Assembly (NCBI GenBank): GCA_963978895.1
Contig: OZ022240.1
Location: forward strand, 18,392,636 to 18,456,635
Direction: 5' to 3'
DNA length: 64,000 nt
DNA from: Erpobdella octoculata
Taxonomy: Eukaryota > Annelida > Clitellata > Hirudinida > Erpobdellidae
The notes beneath the pieces were generated by a model. That model saw only the letters and a program-made list of their open reading frames with translations, made no database searches and was not told where the DNA came from. Below are positions 1 through 10,591 of the stretch, one piece after another (position 1 is the stretch's first letter; each line of letters begins with the position of its first letter). The position numbers and the translations under genes were made by a program.

Positions 1-1225
1 CAAACACGATGGCACAAAAGAAACGTGATGCACACCCATCTATCATTCATCATACCTCAGTAATACATCCAATATTCATAAAATTATAAAAGAAATAGAA
101 ACAAACATTATGAATAAAAATCTTACCGGTTATAAAGTTTGGCTAAATTATACCTTGTTAAAAATGTACTCCTATCAAATGAACCAAATTTTTTAAATGT
201 ATATGAAAACCATAAATTCATTTTCATTGCATGAAGTCAAATGAAAATGACCAGGGAGCATAAATATCACCACCTAAAAGATTGAAACAGGATAATGGAT
301 CAAAAAACTAATGCCTACAGTTGAATATCCTTGACTCTTGCATCCAATAATAAAATGCAAAAAAATGTATACATATAGATAACATCTTTTTTTCTATTGC
401 TATAATCTAAAAGGTTGTAGCAAAATTTCAATTGAATAATCAGCAATACTAATAAATGAATTACTAACAATATGAATATAAAAAACTCAAACCATAAGAA
501 TATTATATAATTAATAGAAGAAATTAGATATTTCATCCAAAACAGCAGGTTCATATCACTTCATTTAACATGAAATGATTATTATTCATATTAGTAAATG
601 AGAAATAATCTTGTACTGCTTTATTTCGTCAGCTCAATGAATTAACAAAAAATGAAATGGCTCCATTCAAACAACATGAATAACATCTCCTTTACAACTG
701 CTCCACAAAAAGATAAAGGGATATGTCTTAAATGCCATTTCACAATTATTCAAAATAAAATTTAATGCAATCATTCATGATCTGCTTAGTGATCATGGTG
801 TCAGCAAGCACTGGCTTCAACAGTTATCAATAATAATTCTAGAAAGTTACTGGCAGCTGAAATTGTTTGTTTAATTATGTGTCACAAGTATAAATAATTA
901 AAATCAACAAACAAATAAATTTGACCGTTATAATGAGGCCATTCATCAGCACCCCGAAAAAAAATAGCATACACAAAGATCAATCATTTTGAATTGTGTA
1001 CAAAAGCAATAACCAAATAAAAAAAAACAGCTGCTAGATGTATCATGGAAGGTTGGAACTTAATCCAAAGATCGAAATAGTATGCACAAAAGTTTAGACT
1101 TGGACTGGTATGTCTTTCAATCATAGCTTAAAAGGAGGTATTATTATTAAATCTAGATGGAAAACTCTAGCAGAAATTGTGGTTATGGTAAAGACATGCA
1201 TGTCATCATTTTCAAAATAAAGATT
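1..1225. other. AT-rich non-coding DNA
   Basis: No open frame here resembles a known protein, and I see no terminal inverted repeats, tandem arrays or RNA genes. The few short frames are AT-rich and of biased composition. It may be the 3' flank of the minus-strand gene that ends near 1.4 kb. Confidence 0.5.
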
Positions 1226-1345
1226 AAGGAGCAGATATTAGCTAACCATAAGGAGCATATATTAGCTAACCATAAGGAGCATATTTTAGCTAACCATAAA
1301 GAGCATATACTAGCTTACCATAAGGAGCATATATTAGCTGACATA
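1226..1345. repeat. 24-bp tandem repeat, five copies
   Basis: Five consecutive 24-bp units start at 1226, 1250, 1274, 1298 and 1322. The core is AAGGAGCATATATTAGCTAA followed by CCAT. Only a few substitutions separate the units. Because 24 is a multiple of three, the plus strand stays open across the array and would encode an eight-residue repeat NHKEHILA, but nothing else suggests this is translated. Confidence 0.9.
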
Positions 1346-1413
1346 GCTTACACCAGCTTTTAAAACTTAATGAAAATACTTTACATATAGTTATTTATAA
1401 TCAGAATCTCATG

Positions 1414-1419
1414 TTTATT
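1414..1419 (-). terminator. Possible poly(A) signal of the minus-strand gene
   Basis: On the minus strand this reads AATAAA, about 100 bases past the stop codon of the exon ending at 1521. The position is plausible for 3'-end formation, but the motif is common by chance in DNA this AT-rich. Confidence 0.35.
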
Positions 1420-1520
1420 CTAGTCTTATTACTTGTTTTAAATGTTTAGTTTGAGGCTGAAGGCTTTAAAAATGCTTTAAGGAGCAAAAATAAGCATCAC
1501 ATGCAAATAAAATGGGATAG

Positions 1521-1892
1521 TCATTTCACATGCTTTATTGTAACATTTGGTGGTTTTACAAAAGACAAGCTAGTTTGAGAATTGAGCCACTCCAGTCCAA
1601 ACTGATACCTTTTGAATCCTTCTTCACCATCTTGCAAAGACAAAGGCGAATGGTTTGCTGGAGGCCAAGTGTTATCGACATCACATTTTTGTTTTGACAT
1701 TTTTTGAGTTTGCAAGGCATCTGATGTGGAGTTTACAAATTTAGTGCGGACCATGTTTTGACTTGAGAAGCTTGGAAGAGACTCTATTGAAATTTTTGAA
1801 AAACTTTCAACTGATTTTGTAGATATCAAAGTCGAGAAGGAAGGCTGAAATTTAAAAAAGAAACCACCCATGAAATTTTTAAATTCATGCGA
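1521..1892 (-). CDS. Possible terminal exon of an unidentified host gene
   Basis: An open minus-strand stretch is preceded by a good splice acceptor: a T-rich tract ending in TTTTTAG just before 1892. From there the frame begins SHEFKNFMGG and runs to a stop at 1521. The protein is Ser/Lys-rich and ends NVTIKHVK; I recognise no domain. The acceptor is in phase 0, matching the phase-0 donor at 3955/3954, so the two exons join in frame across an intron that holds the inverted-repeat element at 1956-3857. A methionine lies inside the exon (1869-1871), but the upstream codons are also open, so an internal exon edge is more likely than a start. It could be part of a decayed gene. No symbol can be given. 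Confidence 0.45.
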   Translation of the reverse strand, partial: SHEFKNFMGGFFFKFQPSFSTLISTKSVESFSKISIESLPSFSSQNMVRTKFVNSTSDALQTQKMSKQKCDVDNTWPPANHSPLSLQDGEEGFKRYQFGLEWLNSQTSLSFVKPPNVTIKHVK

Positions 1893-1955
1893 CTAAAAAT
1901 AAAAATGTGAAACTTCCATTGAATACTATAATACTAAAATAGCGCTCAAAAACCA

Positions 1956-2621
1956 CGTGTGTGAAGTTAGCCTCGAGGCTGGCAATGCTAATTAAAAAAA
2001 AAAAAAAATTGCTTGCACTGGGGCTATGCTATACATTGTTGGATGGGGTATAAAAAATGAAATCGAATGGTATATTTGGATTGTCTTCGGTTCAACAAAT
2101 AAAAAAGTTATAAGCGAAAAACGACGATTTTCCGCCGAAAATTGCATAAAATCAACATTGGCTCTTCTTTGAGAAAATCGATCTTTTTTTAAACTTCTGC
2201 ACTGGGTATATCCGAGACGCTTGTTTTTAGATAATTCAATATCAAATCCAACAATATAACTTTCGCTTCTCAAAGTTAATAAATAAAAAAGTTATCGAAT
2301 AAAACGTCGGACCGTATACCAAAGAAACCGAGAAAGCGAAACATAAACAGACGCTGCGATTGGACAATCGAGTCTAGCTCACTGTGGCTAATTATGCAAA
2401 ATATTCAAATATGCAAAGTCGCTACTCGTTAACACGTTCAAATTTTATTTTTAAGAAACCTTTATTTAACTTAAATAATAAATATATATATATATAAATA
2501 TATAGTAGCCAATTTTTTTTATGGTTTTTCTCGCTCCCGTTTCCTTCCCCGGTCGTTTTCACGATCCCGGTCGCTTTCCCGATTTTTAAGAAAATATATT
2601 GAAGTTTACGATTAAAAATTT
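1956..2621. repeat. Left terminal inverted repeat
   Basis: It pairs with the reverse complement of 3143-3857. Matching landmarks include the poly(A)/(T) tract next to TTGCTTGCACTGGGGC, the segment AATCGTCGTTTTTCGCTTAT (seen here on the minus strand), and the inner stretch reading ATATATTGAAGTTTACGATT. It holds only about one and a half minisatellite units, where the right arm holds four. Confidence 0.85.
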
Positions 2622-2652
2622 TTATTAATGAAAATGTTTGTAAAAAAAATAT

Positions 2653-3000
2653 CTATTTAATAAAATCTAAGCATAGCATGCAAGTGAAGTGTTTCGTTTT
2701 GAACTCTTCCTTCGAATACATTAAAAATGTGCATTTTTGGTGAACCCACCTTCTACATTTTTCACACTCCACCCAGTCCCCACCTGCACCCTCTCCACCG
2801 GTCCCGCAATACAAACAATAATTTGTCATGCTGTCCGATGCCAGCATGATTTCTTTTAGCCACTCTTCCCTTTCACTATCGGGATTAAAAGAACCACTCA
2901 GATCTTCTCCACGATCAAGCCTTCTAATAAAAACACCCACAAAAATACCACAATTATAGGCATCTTTTTGATACTTAGTCACGGGTGGCTTTTTAATGAT
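2653..3000 (-). pseudogene. Ulp1-like cysteine protease C-terminus fused to a PHD finger (fragment)
   Basis: The minus-strand frame reads through IIKKPPVTKYQKDAYNCGIF, with no ATG at its beginning. The pattern Q-x-D-x-x-N-C-G matches the catalytic Gln and Cys region of Ulp1/SENP C48 cysteine proteases. The upstream His and Asp of the triad are absent, so this is a C-terminal fragment. About 35 residues later a PHD-type zinc finger follows: CLYCG, then WVECEKCRRWVHQKC, then FTCMLC, giving the Cys4-His-Cys3 spacing. It ends in LDFIK and a stop at 2653. It sits between the long inverted repeats, so it is cargo or a remnant of the parent transposon's second gene. SUMO-protease activity is not expected from this fragment. 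Confidence 0.65.
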
Positions 3001-3142
3001 TAAACGTGGATTTATAAAAAAAAAGCATTATTTTTCATCTTATATAAAGTAGATAAAAATTTAGTAAAATTAATTACAAATCGTATATCTTCCGGTTTTT
3101 CTCCATATGGATATAAAAATAAATAGAATTGTCCTGGTTATC

Positions 3143-3857
3143 ATAAATTTTTAATCGTAAACTTCAATATATTTTCTTAAAAATCGGGAAAGCGACCGGG
3201 ATCGTGAGAGCGACCGGGATCGTGAGAGTGACCAGGATCGTGAAAACGACCGGGATCGTGAAAACGACCGGGGAAGGAAACGGGAGCGAGAAAAACAATA
3301 AAAAAAATTTGGCTACTATATATTTATATATTTATTATTTAAGTTAAATAAAGGTTTCTTAAAAACAAAATTTGAACGTGTTAACGAGTAGCGACTTTGC
3401 ATATTTGAATATTTTGCATAATTAGCCACAGTGAGCTAGACTCGATTGTCCAATCGCAGCGTCTGTTTATGTTTCGCTTTCTCGGTTTCTTTGATATACG
3501 GTCCGACGTTTTATTCGATAACTTTTTTATTTATTAACTTTGAGAAGCGAAAGTTATATTGTTGGATTTGATATTGAATTATCTAAAAACAAGCGTCTCG
3601 GATATACCCAGTGCAGAAGTTTAAAAAAAGATCGATTTTCTCAAAGAAGAGCCAATGTTGATTTTATGCAATTTTCGGCGGAAAATCGTCGTTTTTCGCT
3701 TATAACTTTTTTATTTGTTGAACCGAAGACAATCCAAATATACCATTCGATTTCATTTTTTATACCCCATCCAACAATGTATAGCACAGCCCCAGTGCAA
3801 GCAATTTTTTTTTTTTTTTAATTAGCATTGCCAGCCTCGAGGCTAACTTCACACGCA
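3143..3857. repeat. Right terminal inverted repeat with minisatellite
   Basis: This is the inverted partner of 1956-2621. It is longer mainly because of four tandem 18-bp units (3194-3265; core GACCGGGATCGTGAGAGC and variants). Both arms contain an open frame of about 93 residues running outward (2273 to 1992 on the minus strand; 3540-3821 on the plus strand) that differ by one residue. That follows from the near-identical arms and is not evidence of coding. Confidence 0.8.
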
Positions 3858-3954
3858 TCAAAAACCATGATTAACATGACACAAGACCTTTGCAGTCTGG
3901 TCCAAAATTAAATAAATAAAACTATTTCAAAGATCTTCAAAAAAGAAGGCATAC

Positions 3955-4629
3955 CCTTTGAGACAGATCACAATTCCCCACGGTCTGACATTGCTGCTTA
4001 GCTTCAGGCAAGACTGAATCTATCTTGTTTTGTGATGACCCACAACCACACAAGTTTGCATCATGGTAGTTATTTTGATCAACAATGCAGTCATTGCTTT
4101 CAAAATAAATTTCACGCAATGTCCTCCCTTCTGATTCTTTGCCCTCTGGTGACATCTTAAAGTGAGCATTTTCACCATTTGTAGCTTTCCTACATTCTTT
4201 CCGGGCCTTGTTACACAATGCACAGCAGCACACATCAGGAGATTTAGCTACCTCCGTAACCTGGTTTTCCACTAAAGATGAACTTGTGCCATCGAAGGAT
4301 GCTCGAGAAACATGAACAAAACCACGACTGTTTAACATCAGACCTTGCCTATTCTCTTTGGATGACTCATCTGAACCTTGAATAGATGTTGGTTGGAGAA
4401 TGTTACAATTTGTTAAAGTTTTGGTTTCCTCACAAAAAATAGATGAGTGTTTACTACAACATTGGCACATTTTGTTTTGATTCTTTGATAAAATCACATC
4501 ATCCATTGCATAGCATTTGTCAGATGATCGTTGTGAAGTGGTTGGTAGACCATTGGGCCTAGATGTGGCATTGGGTGGTTTATCTTTACTGTTGAGAAAC
4601 TTCTTCATGAAGGTCAGCATGTCTGCTAC
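3955..4629 (-). CDS. Possible internal exon of an unidentified host gene
   Basis: The stretch is open on the minus strand between a splice acceptor (...CTAAAGACAG before 4629) and a donor (CAAAGG then GTATGC, 3954/3955). The frame reads VADMLTFMKKFLNSKDKPPN and on for about 225 residues. It is rich in Ser, Asn and Cys, with paired cysteines in CQCCSKHSSIFC and CCCALCNKARKEC that could bind metal, but no family is recognised. The donor leaves phase 0 and the next acceptor at 1892 is phase 0, which supports a real two-exon structure. An ATG at 4618-4620 could be a start, but upstream codons are open to the acceptor. Earlier exons were not found in the next kilobase. Confidence 0.5.
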
Positions 4630-5166
4630 CTGTCTTTAGAAGTAATAATTTAAATTCTATCATATCAAAGTAGGCCTTAATCATGTACGCTATGACTTTA
4701 GAAGGCTAGAAACATCAACTCAAAAATAAACAAGAAAACAGTAAAAAAACTTCCTTTTTAAAAACCTTTATAATTTTGTAATTCGGTGACTAAAAATGTT
4801 TTGCAGATTATTTTTTGATGATAGTAAGTCTATGAAACTAGTGGTCTTGTCCGTTCCAAGGACGGATGTTTTAACATTACGATGAACATTAGTAATATTT
4901 TTTAGATTAATATAAGTTAATTCAATATTTTGTTATTTATAACATTAGAATGAGATAATTGTTTTATCGTTCATATGCCTTCCAAGACAAATGAAAGGAA
5001 AAAGGATAGATTAAAATATTAACAATTTTTTATATTTTGAATTAATTTAAGGTAAGTATTTTTTTATTTAATTATATAAAAATATATAAAAAAAATTATT
5101 TTTATAATTATTTATTATATATAAATTAATTTGCCATAGATAGCAAATCGTCCTAGAGAGTTATCT
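4630..5166. other. Non-coding DNA with a dispersed AT-rich repeat
   Basis: No gene is visible. The segment at about 5041-5155 (TTTAATTATATAAAAATATA ... CCATAGATAGCAAATCGTC) recurs at about 46385-46505, ending in the same CATAGATAG-AAATCGTC block, so it is a dispersed repeat of unknown type. Confidence 0.5.
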
Positions 5167-5445
5167 TTGTTCCCGAGAGAATGTGTTCCACCGGATCTTG
5201 CTTCATTGGGAAAACCGGCCCAACACTACCTCAAGGTACACTTTGTAAGAAGACACGAATCAAACCAATTGGATAGTGCCAGGAAGAAGACTTGTTTTAA
5301 GTGTGGCAGTATTAAGCACTTAGCACGAGACTGCCGACAAAGGAAATCACAGCAACCAAACAGAAATCGTCCATCAGAGCAGAGTCGTTCAAACAAGAAT
5401 TATTCCTCAGGGTCACACCTATTGGGACGGGGGTGTGCTCCACCC
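5167..5445 (+). pseudogene. Retroelement Gag zinc-knuckle fragment
   Basis: The open frame contains one CCHC knuckle, CFKCGSIKHLARDC (C-x2-C-x4-H-x4-C), flanked by Arg/Lys/Gln/Ser-rich sequence, as in retrotransposon nucleocapsid regions. There is no upstream Gag and no downstream protease in frame. A hAT element inserted after 5445 cut the frame, and the original sequence resumes at 6588 in stop-rich DNA. The lineage (Gypsy or BEL) cannot be told. Confidence 0.6.
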
Positions 5446-6579
5446 TAGGGATATTCAAAATACATTGATGCATCGATTTCACTCGATGTTTGCATACGAT
5501 TAAATCGAAATGATCCGATGTTTTTAAAAGACATCGATATACTTGATATATTTTCATAAACATCGAATCAATGGTAACCATAGTGTACCACTTATCCATT
5601 GTCTTCTTTTGAAAATTAAACCTCTTAAACTCAAAAAACCTTTTGCCAAAGAAGTGCAGTCGCTGGTCGTTAAAAAGATTGACAATAGAATGGGTGCTAT
5701 AGAGAGAATGACTCCTCTCGCTATAGCCGCGATATTGAATCCGAGGTTCAAAAAATGCATTTCACTGACCCAGGTGCTTGCTCTTCGGCTGTGGCAAAAG
5801 TCAAAGAACTTATGAAAACTATAATACAAAATGAGGCTTCAGAATCTGATTCTTTAAATCATCCTGACAAACCAGAAAAAAACTTTTCTTTGTGGGATGA
5901 TCACCACAAATTGGTCCAAAAGAGCTGGAAAACGGCAAAGCCTGAGGATGCTATTTATTTGCGCAGTCAAGTAGGAAAACTCAATGAGAACTCATTAGAA
6001 ATTTGGAGTGATCTGAAAATTCAACTCCCTAAACTTCATCCAATTGTGTACAAATACTTGACCATGGTGGGAACTTCAGTACCGTCGGAACGTTTATTTT
6101 CTAAAGCAGCACAAGTCGTCAATCAGCAACGAAATAGACTAAAAGGAAAACGTTTAAACAAGCTTTTGTTTTTGCAAAGTTTTCCACAAGAACATTGGAT
6201 ATAGGACTTTGATATATATTTTCACACATTGCTTTTATTTTTTCAATAAACAACAACTGAAACGAATCAGCAAAGGTTGCGCGAAAAGTCGTTTTTTTAT
6301 ATTTTTAACATATATTCTTTGAAAGTCCTTTAACACACACAAAAGGCAACTTTTGTGAGAGTAATAGATAATAAAATAATAAAATCTGGTTTGATTGTTT
6401 GTTTGTTTGTATGGATTGTCAGGGGCCGATTACAGCTTTGTGATGCAATGTTAGAAAAAGTAATCAATTTTGAGAAAACATCGATGTTTGTAACCGATGC
6501 ATCAAGCTATATCGATGCACAGCCGCCATGTAATGCATCGATTAAAAACATTGATGTATATTCTGAATGGACACCCCTA
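5446..6579 (+). mobile_element. hAT element, internally deleted, 8-bp TSD
   Basis: Both ends are visible. The left starts TAGGGATATTCAAAATACAT; the right, on the minus strand, starts TAGGGGTGTCCATTCAGAAT. Exact 8-bp duplications CTCCACCC lie at 5438-5445 and 6580-6587. Subterminal regions carry repeated ATCGATG motifs, as is common in hAT elements. Inside is only the C-terminal third of a transposase, so this copy cannot move itself. It interrupts the Gag relic. Confidence 0.92.
5600..6204 (+). pseudogene. hAT transposase C-terminal part with dimerisation domain
   Basis: The first part, to about 5757, reads AKEVQSLVVKKIDNRMG...MTPLAIAAILNPRFKK. A one-base frameshift near 5757 then moves to the frame HFTDPGACSSAVAKVKELM. 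The hAT C-terminal dimerisation motif follows near the end: LHPIVYKYLTMVGTSVPSER and LFSKAAQVVNQQRNRLKG, close to ZBED-like transposases. The BED zinc finger and the catalytic Asp residues are missing. The stop at 6202-6204 follows SFPQEHWI. Confidence 0.8.
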
Positions 6580-6587
6580 CTCCACCC

Positions 6588-6681
6588 CCCACTTGTCAGC
6601 ACATTGTCGGTAAAATTATATTGTGAGTAAAACCTTTATTGTCAGTTGAAATAAAAGTATATTGCAAGTAAAACTTATATT
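6588..6681. repeat. Degenerate ~35-bp tandem repeat, left part
   Basis: Units built around TATATTGTCAGTTGAAATA and GTAAAACTTATATT repeat several times here and continue after the LINE at 10782-10840. The LINE inserted into this small array; 6661-6681 is the left copy of its TSD. With both later insertions removed, the array follows directly on the Gag relic. Confidence 0.6.
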
Positions 6682-6925
6682 TTCACTGGACGCTGAGGTT
6701 TTGTTTACGTTTGGAAAAAGTCGATTTTCTTCGAAAATATCAATTGTGGCACAGAATTATTTGTACAAATTGCAATATACAACGATTTTCTAATAATACC
6801 GATACTTTTTTCCGTTTAATTGACACTATTTAATTATCGGAATATAATTATCGCCCGTCAACTTGGGGTCTCTCGTACCAAAGACATAGAGGGACTTAGT
6901 ACTGGATGGACGATCCACAGCTGAA

Positions 6926-7651
6926 ATGCTTGGTATTAAGCTGTGTGAATGTTGCCTCAAAGAAAATGAGGATATTTTAAAGATTCTGGTTGAGTTGAAA
7001 AATATCAAGGCAAAAGAGGTGGAAACCAAAGAGATGGCCGAAGACATAAAAGAAATTAAAAACATGATTAAAAAGAGTGACAACCTAACAGTGGCCTTAG
7101 AAAAACAAAATGGGCAGATCCAAGAATTAGGTCTGAAGTTAGAAGATGTTGCTAATAAAAGGATACAGGAAAACCAAATGATGAAAAAAGAATGGTCTAG
7201 CTTGTTTAAAGAAAATGTAGAGGTTTTAAATCAGAATGTTGGTGCTGTACAGAGATCAGTTGTTGGGACTATTGAAATAAACAACAAAAGAATTGAAAGA
7301 CAAAACAACTTTATAGCCTACAACTTGCCTGAGAATGACTCAAATTCCAAAGCAAAAGACAAAGAGGATATTCTAAAACTTCTGAAAGAGATAACAGATA
7401 AGGACTTGGATGCCGAAGTTGTGGAGCTTTTCAGGTTGGGAAAAAGGACTGATAATGCTCAAAGGGCAAGACCGGTCCTGGTCAGGTTTGACAACCAAAG
7501 TACTAAAAATTTGGTGCTTGAAAACAGTTTCAGACTAAAGAAAAGTGAGTCTTACAAAATGGTGATCCTTAGTCAGGGATCGAAGACAGGGAGCAATGCA
7601 GAAAGCTTCTGTACGAAAAAAGAAAAGAAATTAGTCTCAAAGATGACATAA
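6926..7651 (+). CDS. LINE ORF1 protein, coiled coil
   Basis: The frame of 241 residues starts at ATG 6926. Residues 10-120 are Lys/Glu-rich with heptad-like spacing (VETKEMAEDIKEIKNMI), expected to form a coiled coil that multimerises. The C-terminal half has NFIAYNLPENDSN, VVELFRLGKR and ARPVLVRFDN, which resemble the RNA-binding domain of L2/CR1-type ORF1 proteins. These bind the element's RNA in ribonucleoprotein particles. The first cysteines (CECCLKE) do not form a known finger. The stop at 7649-7651 lies four bases before the ORF2 start, which suggests reinitiation. The frame is intact. Confidence 0.75.
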   Translation: MLGIKLCECCLKENEDILKILVELKNIKAKEVETKEMAEDIKEIKNMIKKSDNLTVALEKQNGQIQELGLKLEDVANKRIQENQMMKKEWSSLFKENVEVLNQNVGAVQRSVVGTIEINNKRIERQNNFIAYNLPENDSNSKAKDKEDILKLLKEITDKDLDAEVVELFRLGKRTDNAQRARPVLVRFDNQSTKNLVLENSFRLKKSESYKMVILSQGSKTGSNAESFCTKKEKKLVSKMT

Positions 7652-7655
7652 ATAA

Positions 7656-10591
7656 ATGGGTACTCAGGATAAGAGGGAAGCCAGGGAATTTCCATGTCTT
7701 GTCCTACATGAAAAAAAATTTATAAGGCCGCCCTGTTCAAGATCCAGTGATGTTGCTGCTACAAGTTTTCTAAAAAAGGATGGATGCTGTTTAGCACTTA
7801 CGAATGCTAGAAGTCTCCTCAACAAGATTGTGGATCTTGAGTATTTTTTGGATGAATCTAATGTTGATATTTTTTCTGTTACTGAGACATGGTTGTCTCC
7901 TGAGGACCCTGACAGTCTATTTTTACCCATGGGCTACTCTGCAAACCGTTGGGACAGACCATCTAGAGGCGGCGGGGTTGCCTTTATTATTAAGAATGAA
8001 ATCCCATTCAAACCTATAGCTATTCCGGCAAAATTCCAATCTATTGAAATCACATGTATTGATGTTTTGCTTCATAGTGGTCCATGTCGACTCATAACAT
8101 ATTATCGCAGAGGCGGTTTTGACAGCATGGCGGATCAATACGCCAAAGACAGCATTCAATGTATTAAATTCTTATCTTCTGTGAAATACCGTGTCTGTCT
8201 TATGGGTGACTTTAATTTGCCAGGTATTGATTGGGAGAATTATCTGGCACCTGAGAACACAATATATAATCATTTCCTGGAGCTATTTGACGATCTAGGT
8301 TACCATCAATTTGTTCATCTTCCTACCCGTAAGGACAATATTCTGGATCTTATCCTGTCTGGCGATCCAATGCTAATTTCTACAATCGATGTGATATTTC
8401 CTCTTGCGTCTAGTGACCATAACATGATACTCTTCAAGCTCAACGACTATGTCCCCCAGACAACAGACAATCACTCTCTCTCATACAATTTCAGTAAGGG
8501 AGATTACAAGTTACTCAATAATTATTTAAATGAAGTTCCTTGGGACCATCTTTTCCAATATTGTTTTTCCTCTGATGAATGCTGGCGAATGTTTAAATGC
8601 TACCTGTTTAAAGGAGTGAACAGATTTATTCCATTGAGACGTAAGTTCAGGGCTGCCACCAAAACTCGTGTGAAAATAACTCCTAGAGCACTGAGACAAC
8701 TTTACCATGAAAAGTTGCTATGTTGGCGTTCCTGGAAATCTACCCAGACTGTGGAGGCAAGGGAAAATATTCTTCGATGGCAAAAAAATGCACCCAGTCC
8801 GCCTTAGCCTTTCAAATTAGTTATGAAAAGAGCCTTGTGGCTAAAAATAATCTTGGATCATTTTACAAATACGTGAATCGAAGGCTGTTTCCACGCTCTA
8901 GAATCGGGCTTGTTTTAAGAACTGATGGGACCACCGCCTCTGACGAAGGCGAGATTTCTGACATTTTTAACGACTACTTCGCCAGTGTCTTCACGGTTGA
9001 CGATGGAGAGAACCCTCAGTTAAATATGCGTACGGAAAGTCGTTTGAGTGCGGTCATTTTTACTCCAGAATTAGTTTCTAAAACTTTGAAAACCCTCAAA
9101 AATTCTGCTTCTGTAGGCCCCGACGGTATTCCTAATGTGCTGCTCAAAAATTGCTACTACACCCTAGCACTGCCACTATGTCATATCTTTGATCTGTCTT
9201 TGAAGTCTCAGCGTTTACCCCAGGAGTGGAAATCGAGTTTCATCACGCCTATCCATAAAAAGGGTCCCACTAATCAACCAAAGAACTACAGACCTATTTC
9301 CATAACATCTTGTTGTTGTCGTGTGATGGAAAGAATAATTAATAAAGAACTCATTTCCTACCTTCTCACTAATCATCTTATTAGTGAACAACAACACGGA
9401 TTTTTACCCTTGAGGTCAACTTGTACAAATCTGTTGGAAAGTGTATACGATTGGTCCATTGCGATACAGGAGAAGAAACACACGGATATTATCTACTTTG
9501 ACTTTCAAAAAGCATTTGACTCCGTCTCGCACTCAAAGCTCGCAATAAAACTTCGTGCCTATGGTATTAACGGCAATCTCAGTGCATGGCTAGTTGACTT
9601 TCTATCCAATCGTACTCAATATGTACGAGTTCATGAAACACTTTCAAATCAATCCAATGTTACAAGCGGCGTTCCCCAAGGCAGTGTCCTTGGGCCTACT
9701 TTGTTTCTTATTTACATTAATGATGTCGTTGAAAATATTACTAACAAAACGATCTCGATTAAGCTCTTCGCTGACGACATCAAATTCTATTCCAGTTCTG
9801 GTTCGTCTACATGTGATCTACAGATGGCTATTGACGAGCTGATGTCGTGGAGCAAGACATGGCAGCTCAACTTAGCTCTTGAAAAATGTGTACTATGTAC
9901 GATTTGTCGCAGCAAGAACAGTCGAAGGCAAATCTCTAAATATTTTGTAAATAAACATGAGCTTGAGAATGTTGCTCAAATGAGGGATCTGGGGATAACT
10001 ATAGATGAAGGTCTTACTTTCAAGAACCACATAAATGTTATTACACACACTGCCGCAATCAGATCACGACTTATCCACAGGTCTTTTACTTCAGGAAACC
10101 ATCAGACACTGGCAAAAGCTTTTTGCACGTACATTCGGCCACTCCTCGAATACTGCTCCTCTGTATGGAGTCCTCACCATAGATTTCTTATAAACAAGTT
10201 AGAAAAAATTCAAAGACGATTCACCAAGAATATTCCCTCTCTTCGTCAGACACCTTACCCCGCCCGCCTTAAGATGCTCGGTTTGCAGTCTCTCGAGTAC
10301 CGAAGGCTTGTGTTAGATCTCAGCTTATGTTACAAGATATTGCATGGAAATGTATGCACCAATCTGGTGCATCATTTTCACCCCACCAACTACCCAGCAA
10401 CCAGGGGTCACAGTTACAGACTTCGAACAAATGTGTTTTCAGTAGATACTACCAAGTACTTTTTTTCTAATCGTGTTGTGAATGTTTGGAATTCATTGCC
10501 GGACCAGATTGTTTCTTCTCCTACTTTCTCAGAATTTAAACATCTTATTGCTCAATTGGATTTATCTCTACTTTTGTCTGATATACGTTGA
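7656..10591 (+). pseudogene. LINE ORF2: APE endonuclease and reverse transcriptase, one frameshift
   Basis: The start is ATG 7656. The N-terminal AP-like endonuclease shows NARSLLNKIVDLEYFLDE, the catalytic Glu in VTETWLS (residue ~75), GDFNLPGIDW (~182) and SDHNMILF (~252). The frame is lost at a run of seven A (8782-8788); the frame that opens at 8720 carries the rest. The reverse transcriptase has PIHKKGPTNQPKNYRPIS, FDFQKAFDSVSH, SGVPQGSVLGP and the catalytic LFADDIKFYSS. The C-terminal CR1/Jockey-type region has CTYIRPLLEYCSSVWSPHH and ends LSLLLSDIR. The two parts overlap by 88 bases. One indel in a homopolymer is the only visible lesion, so the copy is fairly young. Confidence 0.9.

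Larger units (their letters stand above)
1956..3857. mobile_element. DNA transposon with ~0.7-kb inverted repeats and 10-bp TSD
   Basis: The element is bounded by a perfect 10-bp direct repeat, TCAAAAACCA, at 1946-1955 and 3858-3867. Its ends are near-perfect inverted repeats that begin with a variant of YGYGTGTGAAGTTAGCCTCG and run inward for about 660-715 bp. The interior holds a minus-strand Ulp1-protease/PHD-finger remnant but no recognisable transposase, so the copy is a non-autonomous derivative. Long inverted repeats, a 9-10-bp TSD and a captured Ulp1 domain are known in Mutator-like elements, and Ulp1 also occurs in KDZ elements; superfamily assignment here is inference. It sits in the putative intron of the minus-strand gene. 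Confidence 0.85.

Noticed and set aside
1157..1363. 68-codon frame with NHKEHILA repeats
   Set aside because: It is explained by the 24-bp tandem repeat and lacks any flanking coding signal.
1992..2273. Near-identical 93-codon frames in both inverted arms (also 3540-3821)
   Set aside because: The identity is due to the arms themselves; each runs into the poly(T) at the element edge and matches no known domain.
5312..5599. Minus-strand frame overlapping the Gag relic and hAT border
   Set aside because: It crosses an insertion boundary, so it cannot be an old gene, and it shows no domain.
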